Assembly (NCBI GenBank): GCA_947501845.1
Contig: CANMXP010000006.1
Location: 172,372 to 236,371, forward strand
Direction of reading: 5' to 3'
DNA from: an uncultured Flavobacteriaceae bacterium
GTDB lineage: Bacteria > Bacteroidota > Bacteroidia > Flavobacteriales > Flavobacteriaceae
DNA: 64,000 nt
Shown here: piece after piece, positions 17,664 to 25,361 of the stretch
Layout: each line of letters starts with the position of its first letter
How positions within the stretch are numbered: position 1 is the stretch's first letter
The notes under the pieces: generated by a model
What the model was told of the DNA's origin: nothing
Database searches by the model: none
What the model saw: the letters and a program-made list of their open reading frames with translations, nothing else
Made by a program: the position numbers and the translations under genes

Positions 17664-18155
17664 TCAACCCATAGTTTTTAAAAAATTGATTGCTGCATCT
17701 GGATTCAAATGAAAATCTGAGAATACCACATGATCATGTTTATCAATAAAAATGAACCAAGGCGTTCCCCCTGTTCGATAATTGGTCATTATGTTTGATC
17801 GTGACTTACCGTCATCTCCAGCATCATGTCCAAATGGTATTTTTAAATCATATTTTTTTTGCGTTTCTACCATTTTTTGGTAGGTATTGGCATCGTGACC
17901 TTCGAAAACAGTTTGTATGGCTAAAAATGTGATATTTGAGTACGACTTTAATGCATCTACCATTTTCTTAAGATCAGGCAACCCTTTGCTATGGCAGCCA
18001 GGGCACCAGCTTTGAAAACAGTACACGATTTTAAATTTACCTTTAAAATCTGAAAGTTTTATGGCCTCCGTTTTTTTTCCGCTAGCATCAATCCAATCAT
18101 TGACGTGAAATTCTGGAGCATGAAACGGTTTTGTTTGCTCTGTATGATTTGACAT
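17664..18155 (-). CDS. TlpA/AhpC-type redoxin with CPGC active site
   Basis: A 163-residue thioredoxin-fold protein with no signal peptide. The segment IVYCFQSWCPGCHSKGLPDL carries a CPGC motif at the position of the thioredoxin WCxxC site. A later GTPWFIFIDKHDHVVF segment holds the cis-Pro region. This is the redoxin (TlpA-like) architecture, which could serve as a thiol reductant or peroxide-active protein in the cytoplasm. It lies 23 bases after msrA and immediately before the glutaredoxin-like gene. A reducing role for the Msr enzymes is inferred from the operon. Confidence 0.82.
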   Translation of the reverse strand: MSNHTEQTKPFHAPEFHVNDWIDASGKKTEAIKLSDFKGKFKIVYCFQSWCPGCHSKGLPDLKKMVDALKSYSNITFLAIQTVFEGHDANTYQKMVETQKKYDLKIPFGHDAGDDGKSRSNIMTNYRTGGTPWFIFIDKHDHVVFSDFHLNPDAAINFLKTMG

Positions 18156-18178
18156 GGGAATGGTCCTTTCTTTTTAAA

Positions 18179-18718
18179 TTATTTCAATTTATCTGCATGA
18201 AGTTTCCGCAGTTTTGCCAATTTAGGTGTAATTACAAAGCTACAATAACCTTGTTCTTGGTTATTTCTGTAGTAGTTTTGATGATAATCTTCTGCTTCAT
18301 AAAACACGTCTAAAGGACTAATTTCCGTAACTACAGAGTTATCGTAATAAGAAGCCACTTCTTTTAAAACCAGCGCTGCAATTTCTTTTTGCTTTTCATC
18401 ATGATAATAAATCACCGATCGGTATTGTGTCCCTTTATCTGCCCCTTGTCGGTTCAAGGTTGTTGGGTCATGTGTGGTCATAAAAATGACTAAAATATCT
18501 TTATAAGAAATTCTGTTAGCATCAAACGTAACCTGGATCACTTCTGCATGCCCTGTTAAACCCGAACAAATTTCACGATAAGTTGGATGCCCTGGAGCGT
18601 TTCCTCCAGAATATCCAGACACCACTTCTTCAACACCTTTAACTTCCTGGAATACAGCTTCTGTACACCAAAAACAACCACCCCCAAATGTGGCTAATTG
18701 TAAATTTTTATTTATCAT
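18179..18718 (-). CDS. msrA: peptide-methionine (S)-S-oxide reductase
   Basis: A canonical MsrA of 179 residues: LATFGGGCFWCTEAVF with catalytic Cys15, GYSGGNAPGHPTYREIC, GHAEVIQVTFD and the HDPTTLNRQGADKGTQYRS signature. The enzyme reduces the S epimer of methionine sulfoxide, free or in proteins. Its start overlaps the 3' end of msrB by 11 bases, so the two reductases of opposite stereospecificity are translated from one message. There is no signal peptide, so it acts in the cytoplasm. Confidence 0.95.
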   Translation of the reverse strand: MINKNLQLATFGGGCFWCTEAVFQEVKGVEEVVSGYSGGNAPGHPTYREICSGLTGHAEVIQVTFDANRISYKDILVIFMTTHDPTTLNRQGADKGTQYRSVIYYHDEKQKEIAALVLKEVASYYDNSVVTEISPLDVFYEAEDYHQNYYRNNQEQGYCSFVITPKLAKLRKLHADKLK

Positions 18719-19169
18719 TGATTATCTCCTTTTCCAATTGCATAGATTCAGAATTTATACAATAACGTAACCCGCTAGGTTCTGGACCATCTGGGAATAC
18801 GTGTCCTAAATGCGCATCGCAAGTATTACACATAACTTCTACGCGTACCATACCAAATGCCGTATCTCTTTCATATTTTATAGCATTTTCTTTTATAGGC
18901 TGTGTAAAACTGGGCCAGCCTGTCCCCGAGCTAAATTTAATAGTAGAATCAAACAAAGGTGCATCACAACATATACAGTTGTATTTGCCTGCATCATGTG
19001 CACTACAAAGTGCACCACTATGTGGTCGCTCGGTGCCTTTTTGTCTGGTAATTCTAAATTGCTCGGGGGTTAATAGCCTGTGCCATTCATCATCTGTTTT
19101 TTCAACACGTCTGTCTGGAACAGGGTTTCCTTTTACAGAAAAATTGATTACATCTTTCCAAGTTAGCAT
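18708..19169 (-). CDS. msrB: peptide-methionine (R)-S-oxide reductase
   Basis: A 153-residue MsrB. It carries two CxxC zinc sites (YNCICCDAPLF and VMCNTCDAHLGHVF), the FSSGTGWPSF motif and the catalytic Cys in GLRYCINSESM. It reduces the R epimer of methionine sulfoxide. It is the first gene of the minus-strand operon msrB, msrA, redoxin, glutaredoxin-like, MsrA-like, hydrolase-OsmC. The 190-base gap upstream, shared with the divergent HD/Pycsar-type gene at 19360, should hold its promoter. No signal peptide is present. Confidence 0.95.
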   Translation of the reverse strand: MLTWKDVINFSVKGNPVPDRRVEKTDDEWHRLLTPEQFRITRQKGTERPHSGALCSAHDAGKYNCICCDAPLFDSTIKFSSGTGWPSFTQPIKENAIKYERDTAFGMVRVEVMCNTCDAHLGHVFPDGPEPSGLRYCINSESMQLEKEIINDK

Positions 19170-19359
19170 AGTAATGTTTCCTTTCTTTTTTAAATTAATA
19201 TGCTTTTACCTTAATACTAGTCTAAATTAAGTTTAATTCCTTACAGGGTTATCCATCTATTAAATCCATGTAAAGTTACACTGAAATATACGACAAATTA
19301 TAGCGTTTATTTTACATTAATTAAAGTTTAGTATTTTTACTAAAAATCATTTCTTTTCT

Positions 19360-20562
19360 ATGGACAATCTAATTGCAGAGGCAGAAAAATATGTTATTCA
19401 ATATTTAAATGAAAATCTTGACAACAAGTTTGTTTATCATAATTTATCGCACACGCAGGATGTTGTAAAAAAGGTTAGCGAACTGGCAGAGCTCAGTAAC
19501 TTAGAAGAAGTTGACAAATCCCTTTTATTACTCAGCGCCTGGTTTCATGATACTGGCTACACGAAAAGTATTGATAATCATGAAGCAGAAAGCATAAAAA
19601 TTGCTGCTGCTTTTTTTAAAGATCGTGATGTATCTGAAGACAACATAAAAAGCATATCTGATTTGATTTTAGCCACTAAAATGGGCTATGAACCCAAAAA
19701 TAGTTTAGAAAAGATAATTAGAGATGCTGATTGTGCTCATATTGGAAACAAAAAATTTGGAGACATTACCGAACTGCTTAGAAAAGAATGGGAACTTACT
19801 TGCGATAAAAAACTTAGTGAAGAAGAATGGTTAAGCATGAATATCGATTTTTTGTCTAACGGCCATAGGTTTTACACAAACGAAGCTTCTGCAAAATGGG
19901 ACAAAGCTAAGAGCAAAAATCTGGCCCAATTACTAAAAGCTCAGAATAAATTAAATCAAGACAATACCAAATTAAAGTATAAAAAAGAGGAATTAAGTTT
20001 AAAAAAAAATAAGGTAGCACTACCAGAACGTGGCATTGAAACCATGTTTAGGGTCACTCTTAAAAACCACATAACACTAAGTAATATTGCAGACACTAAA
20101 GCTAATATTTTATTATCGGTTAATGCCATCATTGTGTCCTTAGTGCTTTCTAATTTGGTTTCAAAATTGGATAATGCTTCAAACCACTATTTAATTGTTC
20201 CTACCGTTATTTTTGTTTTGTTCACAGTCATATCTATTGTCTTATCCATCTTAGCCACACGCCCAAATGTGACAAGCGGCAAGTTTACCAAAGAAGATGT
20301 TGCTAATAAAAAAGTTAATCTATTATTTTTTGGAAACTTTCATAAAATGAGTCTTAAAGATTTCGAATGGGCTATGGGAGAAATGATGCAGGATAGAGAT
20401 TATCTCTACTCTTCTATGAAAAAAGATTTATATTTTCTTGGATTGGTTTTAGATAAAAAATATAAAATACTTCGACTCACTTATAGTGTGTTTATGCTAG
20501 GTATTATTGTAAGCGTTATATCTTTTGCTATTGCATTTCAGTTTTTCTCTGGAGTTAACTAA
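19360..20562 (+). CDS. HD-domain phosphohydrolase fused to a Pycsar-type membrane effector domain
   Basis: A 400-residue two-part protein. Residues 1-180 are an HD domain: His31 in HNLSHTQDVV, the His63-Asp64 pair in SAWFHDTGYTKS and Asp122/124 in IIRDADCAHIG. Residues about 185-222 are a charged, coiled-coil-like linker. Residues 228-400 match the DUF5706 (PycTM) domain: LSNIADTKANILLSVNAIIV followed by membrane segments at about 248-266, 278-299 and 377-397. In Pycsar anti-phage systems this domain is the cCMP/cUMP-responsive membrane effector. Here no nucleotide cyclase is adjacent, and the HD domain could sense or degrade a nucleotide. The pentapeptide-repeat gene follows 34 bases later. 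Domain calls are from recognised motifs; a defence role is inference. Confidence 0.82.
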   Translation: MDNLIAEAEKYVIQYLNENLDNKFVYHNLSHTQDVVKKVSELAELSNLEEVDKSLLLLSAWFHDTGYTKSIDNHEAESIKIAAAFFKDRDVSEDNIKSISDLILATKMGYEPKNSLEKIIRDADCAHIGNKKFGDITELLRKEWELTCDKKLSEEEWLSMNIDFLSNGHRFYTNEASAKWDKAKSKNLAQLLKAQNKLNQDNTKLKYKKEELSLKKNKVALPERGIETMFRVTLKNHITLSNIADTKANILLSVNAIIVSLVLSNLVSKLDNASNHYLIVPTVIFVLFTVISIVLSILATRPNVTSGKFTKEDVANKKVNLLFFGNFHKMSLKDFEWAMGEMMQDRDYLYSSMKKDLYFLGLVLDKKYKILRLTYSVFMLGIIVSVISFAIAFQFFSGVN

Positions 20563-20596
20563 CACCCCTACTTGTATAATAAAATTTTAAAATAGA

Positions 20597-21157
20597 TTGA
20601 TTGAAAATAAAGATTTTGAAGGTTTTAACTACTCTAATACGTCTTTGAACAAAGGAGAGTATGAAGATTGCAGGTTTACCAATTGTAATTTTGTAAATGC
20701 AGATTTATCGAACATATCTTTTACCGATTGCCAGTTTACTGATTGCCACTTTAGTTTGACCAAAATAAAACACACCGTACTTAATAATGTTTATTTTTCC
20801 AACTGCAAATTGCTAGGCATACATTTTAATGACTGCGATGATCTCTTTCTATCTATTTCTTTTAATAATTGCAAGCTGGAACTTTCAGTGTTTTACAACT
20901 TAACCTTAAAAAAGATACTCTTTAAAGACTGTGATTTGTCTGGGGTAGATTTTACAGAAGCCAATTTAACAGGTTCTACATTTCAAAACTGTAATTTAAA
21001 AAACACTCTTTTCCAAAACACAATACTGGAAAGTGTCGACTTTAAATCGGCTTACAATATCTCTTTAGATCCTGAAAACAATAAGATAAGGCGTGCAAAA
21101 TTCTCGAAAGACAATATTGCAGGCTTGCTTAATAAGTATCAAATTAAAATAACGTAA
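20597..21157 (+). CDS. pentapeptide-repeat protein
   Basis: About 30 residues in from the start the sequence becomes tandem A(D/N)LXX-type pentapeptides with an unusual Cys/Asn bias: CRFTN CNFVN ADLSN ISFTD CQFTD CHFSL, later DCDLSGVDFTEANLTGSTF. Such repeats form a right-handed quadrilateral beta helix, known in Qnr and MfpA proteins that mimic DNA and protect gyrase. The frame opens only after a TAA at 20588-20590 and has no ATG, so translation must start at TTG 20597 (MIENKDFEGF). It lies 34 bases after the HD/effector gene on the same strand. The target is unknown. Confidence 0.8.
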   Translation: MIENKDFEGFNYSNTSLNKGEYEDCRFTNCNFVNADLSNISFTDCQFTDCHFSLTKIKHTVLNNVYFSNCKLLGIHFNDCDDLFLSISFNNCKLELSVFYNLTLKKILFKDCDLSGVDFTEANLTGSTFQNCNLKNTLFQNTILESVDFKSAYNISLDPENNKIRRAKFSKDNIAGLLNKYQIKIT

Positions 21158-21200
21158 TATGGATATGAGTAATATTTGCTTTTTTAGTAATGTGTAGAAT

Positions 21201-21387
21201 TTGTCATTCCTGCTTTCACAGGCATCCACTAGTTTATAAAAAACATACATTTTTAATCAATAAACCTGTAGAGCACTCTACCTCAAAGTAGCCATGTTTT
21301 TAACGACGTATATTAAGATAAGAAAAAGCAGCTGTAATTAATCTTACTAACATTCAAATAGATTCCTGCTTTCGCAGGAATGACAAA
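21201..21387. repeat. pair of inverted CATTCCTGC hairpin repeats
   Basis: TTGTCATTCCTGC (21201-21213) recurs in inverted orientation as GCAGGAATGACAAA (21374-21387). Each copy lies in its own hairpin: ATTCCTGC-TTTC-ACAGGCAT at 21206-21225 (imperfect) and ATTCCTGC-TTTC-GCAGGAAT at 21362-21381 (perfect). This is the form of a short palindromic intergenic repeat. The second hairpin lies just after the stop of the GAF-like gene and the first after the pentapeptide gene, so both may act as transcript ends. Confidence 0.65.
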
Positions 21388-21390
21388 AAG

Positions 21391-23763
21391 TTAAGCTCTA
21401 ATCTCCTTCATCAAGTCGTCATAGGTATAAAATGCCTTATCGTTTTCATCTTTATGATATAACACACTTACCCGAATTGCTTTTAGCCCAGTAACAGCTT
21501 GTAAATCTTGAAGTTCAACTATTTCAACATCGGTATCTAAATAATGTCTTGATTGCAAAAATTTAATATACCTTAAATACTCCCTTTCGTCTTGCTTCTG
21601 TGAATAAACAATACTAATTTTTCCTTTTTGGGTAACACGTTCTGTAGTGCCTTTTATATAAGCTTTATCTACTCGTTTTTTTACAATTTCGTAACGGGCA
21701 TTGTATGTACCGTCAACATCAAATTGCTTTTCATCCATTCTAAAACTTATGGATAATGGCTGATTGAAAACCAGTATCATAGATGCAACATCTAACGATA
21801 CGGGGAAGTCTGATTGCATTTGATAATACGAATTTTCCATTTCGCACATTACCTGAAGTTGCCACAAACGTAAATTGTATAAATAGATCAGATTAAAGCT
21901 ATCTTCTCTAGTGATAGACTCACCTACATACATATTATGTTCAACGCCATCTGTTTTAAAACGCTCAAAATAGTGTGGATACATTTGTTGTGCCTCTACT
22001 TGTTTTGCATCCAAAAGGGAAGCCATTTCTTTATTAATCAATGCGATGGTATCGTCATAGTCTTTTCTATGCCTGTAAAGTACATTTACTTTATCATCAA
22101 TACTATCAAAATAGGCATTAATCTGTTCTTTTAGTTCATCTATTGTATATAAATGCTTAAGAACTGGTTCTATATCTTGTTTAAAGAACTCAGAGATTTG
22201 TTGCTCACTATCTACTTGAAAGTGTGCTCCTAAATCGTTTAGGTAATTATTGGTTTGATAGATAAATTGCTCATAAATAGGTAATCTTTCTATTTCTGAA
22301 GCACTTTCAAATATTTTCTTAACAGCATTTAATTGAAGGGCTAAATCTTGTTGAGTTGCTTTATTTCTAGCTTCTGATGATCCTTTAATATCAATCTGTC
22401 CGTAAAGTGGGTAAATATTTTCAAAGGCTATCTTTTTAAAAATAGCCTGTTCACCATTCATTTCAGATTTAATAAAATTCTTCGCTTCTTTTTCAAATCG
22501 CCAATGCACACTCGGATGAATGGAAGTACATTCTTTTTGAATAATGGCTTCTATCAAATTCTCCTCATCGCTTTTTGATCGCTCAACAGCCGACACAATA
22601 AATGGCATAACATCTATTAATTTATTGGCATTTATACTATTAAGCACCTGAGGTTTATTCGATACTATTTCTAATATCCCCATTAAGCCCTTATCATTAG
22701 CTATTGGCGCAAAAATAGCACTCTTAATACCTTGTTCGTGTAACGCTGCAATATGCGGTGCTTTCCCTTTAGACAATTTATATGTTTTATCTACATCTGA
22801 AATGGAAAAATATTTATTTTCATTTAATAGTCTATCGTAAGACCAACCACACAAAGCACCTTCACAACAAATACTTTCTAAATTATTAATCAAAAAACTA
22901 TTCATACCTATGCCATAAACACGCTCAAATGTTTTCTCTTCTTCATTATAGATTGAAAAACCAACTTTTATATCGTTTATACCCAAAAGAGATCTGAAAA
23001 CTTCATAAAAGTCTTCAATAAAACTTTCATCATTTCTCTTGTCTTCACCTATCAGATTAGACTTAATATTAGATATCGATTGGTCATCTGTAACATCAAA
23101 AATATTGGATATCACAAACCCCTTGAATATATAACTATTAGGAGGAAACTTTTCTTTCCAAAGTTCTATGTTTTCAAAATTATCCAATAATTCATCATAG
23201 TCTTCCTGAGTAATCTTTTTAGCAGCCTTAGTTGGAACAATTTCACAAAAATCTGCATTGTACAATATTTTATAATAACGAAGTACTCCATTAGCATCTG
23301 GTATTTCGTAATAAAAAGGTCTTTTAAAATTTAAATTATAACCATAGCAAAAACTTAAAATAATGGTACATGCAATTATGTATGTATCATCCTCTGGCAT
23401 GTTTTTTATTTTAAGCTCAAAACCATCGCCAGCAGCTTTAATAATATTTTTAAATCGTTCTGATGAATTAAAAATTAAATTATGGAAAGGAACCGATGCA
23501 GTTTTTATTTCATTTTTAGTTAGAATTGGACTAAATGAATCTTCAAGAATGGTTGCTATCTCCTTTTCTCTTTTTTTCAATATTGAAAAATCACTAAAAC
23601 CTTTTTCTAATTCTGGATAGGCATGAGCTGTATCTAATATACGTTTAGCTCTAGCCGCAACAAATTTGTCATCGCTTTTAGCCAAAGTTTTATATTGCTT
23701 AAGCAATGTATTAAAACTCACTTTTAAATTTAAAGGCGATTCTATATTATCGTTAATATCCAT
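21391..23763 (-). CDS. large GAF-domain-like cytoplasmic protein
   Basis: The start at 23763 (MDINDNIESPLNLKVSFNTL) is preferred to an ATG 24 bases upstream. The 790-residue protein has no signal peptide. Residues of about 265-420 show GAF-like features: VGFSIYNEEEKTFERVYGIG, a CCEGALCGWSYD stretch, then GIKSAIFAPIANDKGLMGILEIVSN. The C-terminal half is largely helical, with a beta-rich end (SIVYSQKQDEREYLRYI). It resembles the long single-gene GAF proteins of Flavobacteriia, which have no output kinase or cyclase. Ligand and partner are unknown. It is convergent with the pentapeptide gene. Confidence 0.7.
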   Translation of the reverse strand: MDINDNIESPLNLKVSFNTLLKQYKTLAKSDDKFVAARAKRILDTAHAYPELEKGFSDFSILKKREKEIATILEDSFSPILTKNEIKTASVPFHNLIFNSSERFKNIIKAAGDGFELKIKNMPEDDTYIIACTIILSFCYGYNLNFKRPFYYEIPDANGVLRYYKILYNADFCEIVPTKAAKKITQEDYDELLDNFENIELWKEKFPPNSYIFKGFVISNIFDVTDDQSISNIKSNLIGEDKRNDESFIEDFYEVFRSLLGINDIKVGFSIYNEEEKTFERVYGIGMNSFLINNLESICCEGALCGWSYDRLLNENKYFSISDVDKTYKLSKGKAPHIAALHEQGIKSAIFAPIANDKGLMGILEIVSNKPQVLNSINANKLIDVMPFIVSAVERSKSDEENLIEAIIQKECTSIHPSVHWRFEKEAKNFIKSEMNGEQAIFKKIAFENIYPLYGQIDIKGSSEARNKATQQDLALQLNAVKKIFESASEIERLPIYEQFIYQTNNYLNDLGAHFQVDSEQQISEFFKQDIEPVLKHLYTIDELKEQINAYFDSIDDKVNVLYRHRKDYDDTIALINKEMASLLDAKQVEAQQMYPHYFERFKTDGVEHNMYVGESITREDSFNLIYLYNLRLWQLQVMCEMENSYYQMQSDFPVSLDVASMILVFNQPLSISFRMDEKQFDVDGTYNARYEIVKKRVDKAYIKGTTERVTQKGKISIVYSQKQDEREYLRYIKFLQSRHYLDTDVEIVELQDLQAVTGLKAIRVSVLYHKDENDKAFYTYDDLMKEIRA

Positions 23764-24117
23764 AATATTAGCTTTCTGAGAATACAAATTTACAAATTAT
23801 TTGAGTTAGTCGGTATAAATTAGACTTGATAACACCAAAAATGTTACAAGTTTTAATGTTAAATTTATCACATTTCTATGTTTTTAATTTCTACTGAATT
23901 GAATCTAATTTAGCGACCTTTAGTCGTTTAATAATTTTTGACTTATTAGCTTTATTTTGATTTCTATTTTTATGAAAGTGACAATTAAGCCTCCTTTCGA
24001 AGTATCACCTAAAAAATTCAAAAAAATTAAATTGTTCGTAATTTTTTAATATAATAAATAAGAATTTAATAATTTTTCATATATTAAATTACATACTAAC
24101 TAATTAAAAACAACATT
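23764..24117. other. divergent intergenic region, no gene seen
   Basis: About 350 bases of AT-rich DNA between the GAF-like gene and the membrane protein gene. It must hold promoters for both, but I cannot mark a clear one and see no RNA gene or repeat. Confidence 0.4.
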
Positions 24118-24537
24118 ATGTTTACAAAAACAAATTTAATTTCGACAATTATTACGGCCATATGGGGATTTCTAGGTGGCTGGCTACTTTGGGGTATTAT
24201 AGGAGACCCTATGCTAGCCGATCATGCCGTTACTTCTGGCCTTATGAAAGAAATGCCAGATATGGCTATGCTAGCTATTGGCTGTTTAGTCGTTGGTTTT
24301 GCATTTTCCTCCATATATTCAAAATGGGCTAGAGGCACACATGGTTTCTCTCGCGGTATTCAATTTGGTATATGGATTGGTGTTTTAATAGGCCTTGGCA
24401 GTGGGCTTATTGATCACTCTACATCTAATCTTTTAGATCTATCTGGGACCATTACTAATGCTATAATTTACATTGTACATTTCGCAATAATGGGTGTTCT
24501 GGCAAGTTTAGTTTACGGAAAATTTGCTATAGAATAA
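24118..24537 (+). CDS. small four-helix integral membrane protein
   Basis: A 139-residue hydrophobic protein with four predicted membrane spans: about 8-27 (IITAIWGFLGGWLLWGII), 50-66, 84-101 and 115-135. Between spans one and two there is a Met-rich periplasmic-type loop (SGLMKEMPDMAMLA). The body contains glycine zipper-like stretches (GIWIGVLIGLGSGL). It resembles small conserved membrane proteins of Flavobacteriia with no known function. It is followed by a strong terminator at 24561-24602 and looks monocistronic. Confidence 0.72.
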   Translation: MFTKTNLISTIITAIWGFLGGWLLWGIIGDPMLADHAVTSGLMKEMPDMAMLAIGCLVVGFAFSSIYSKWARGTHGFSRGIQFGIWIGVLIGLGSGLIDHSTSNLLDLSGTITNAIIYIVHFAIMGVLASLVYGKFAIE

Positions 24538-24560
24538 TAAAACATACACTAAAACTAATT

Positions 24561-24602
24561 CAAAAAAAAGCATCTCAAGTAAGTTTTTGAGACGCTTTTT
24601 TT
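24561..24602. terminator. bidirectional rho-independent terminator
   Basis: AAGCATCTCAA (24568-24578) pairs with TTGAGACGCTT (24587-24597), with one G-T wobble on the minus strand. The stem is flanked by A7-8 on the left and T7 on the right. It lies between the end of the membrane protein gene (plus) and the end of the transaldolase gene (minus), and so serves both. Confidence 0.85.
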
Positions 24603-24621
24603 ATGAAATAGTTAAAGAAAA

Positions 24622-25278
24622 CTACTGATTTCCTTTTTTATAATCTTCTAAAAACTTAGCCAAACCAATATCAGTTAAAGGGTGCTTGAGCAATCCTTTA
24701 ATTGACGACAATGGCCCTGTCATAACATCAGATCCTAATTTAGCACAGTCTATAACGTGCATAGTATGACGAACTGAAGCTGCCAAAATTTGAGTATCGA
24801 AAGCATAGTTATCATAAATCTGTCTAATCTCAGCAATTAAATTCAGACCATCTGTAGAAATATCATCCAATCTTCCAATAAAAGGTGACACATAAGTAGC
24901 TCCTGCTTTTGCTGCCAATAATGCTTGTCCTGCAGAAAAAACCAAAGTTACATTAGTTCTTATTCCTTTATCTGAAAAATATTTACAAGCTTTAATTCCA
25001 TCCGCTATTAATGGTAACTTCACAACTATTTGTGGGTGTAAAGCGGCCAATTTCTCTCCTTCAGATACCATCCCCTCAAAATCGGTAGATATAACTTCTG
25101 CGCTAACATCGCCATCTACTAAATCACAAATTTTTTGGTAATGCGCCAAAATATTTTCGGCACCTGTTATACCTTCTTTTGCCATTAATGATGGGTTAGT
25201 CGTAACACCGTCTAAAACACCTAAAGCTTGTGCTTCTGCAATATCGTTTAGGTTAGCTGTATCAATAAAAAATTTCAT
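24622..25278 (-). CDS. transaldolase / fructose-6-phosphate aldolase family
   Basis: A short transaldolase of 218 residues, the size of the TalC/FSA subfamily. The start [20 protein letters not shown], the [14 protein letters not shown] motif, VKLPL with the Schiff-base lysine, and [26 protein letters not shown] are diagnostic. It transfers dihydroxyacetone units in the non-oxidative pentose phosphate pathway, or cleaves fructose 6-phosphate in FSA-type members; the two cannot be separated by eye. It follows the transketolase gene by 84 bases on the same strand, which favours the transaldolase role. Confidence 0.9.
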   Translation of the reverse strand: MKFFIDTANLNDIAEAQALGVLDGVTTNPSLMAKEGITGAENILAHYQKICDLVDGDVSAEVISTDFEGMVSEGEKLAALHPQIVVKLPLIADGIKACKYFSDKGIRTNVTLVFSAGQALLAAKAGATYVSPFIGRLDDISTDGLNLIAEIRQIYDNYAFDTQILAASVRHTMHVIDCAKLGSDVMTGPLSSIKGLLKHPLTDIGLAKFLEDYKKGNQ

Positions 25279-25361
25279 CTACTTGTATTTTTTGTTTTAT
25301 ATATTTAATCTATTTCTTTTAAAGCTGTATGTCATGCTAACATCTATTTAATCATAAATGA

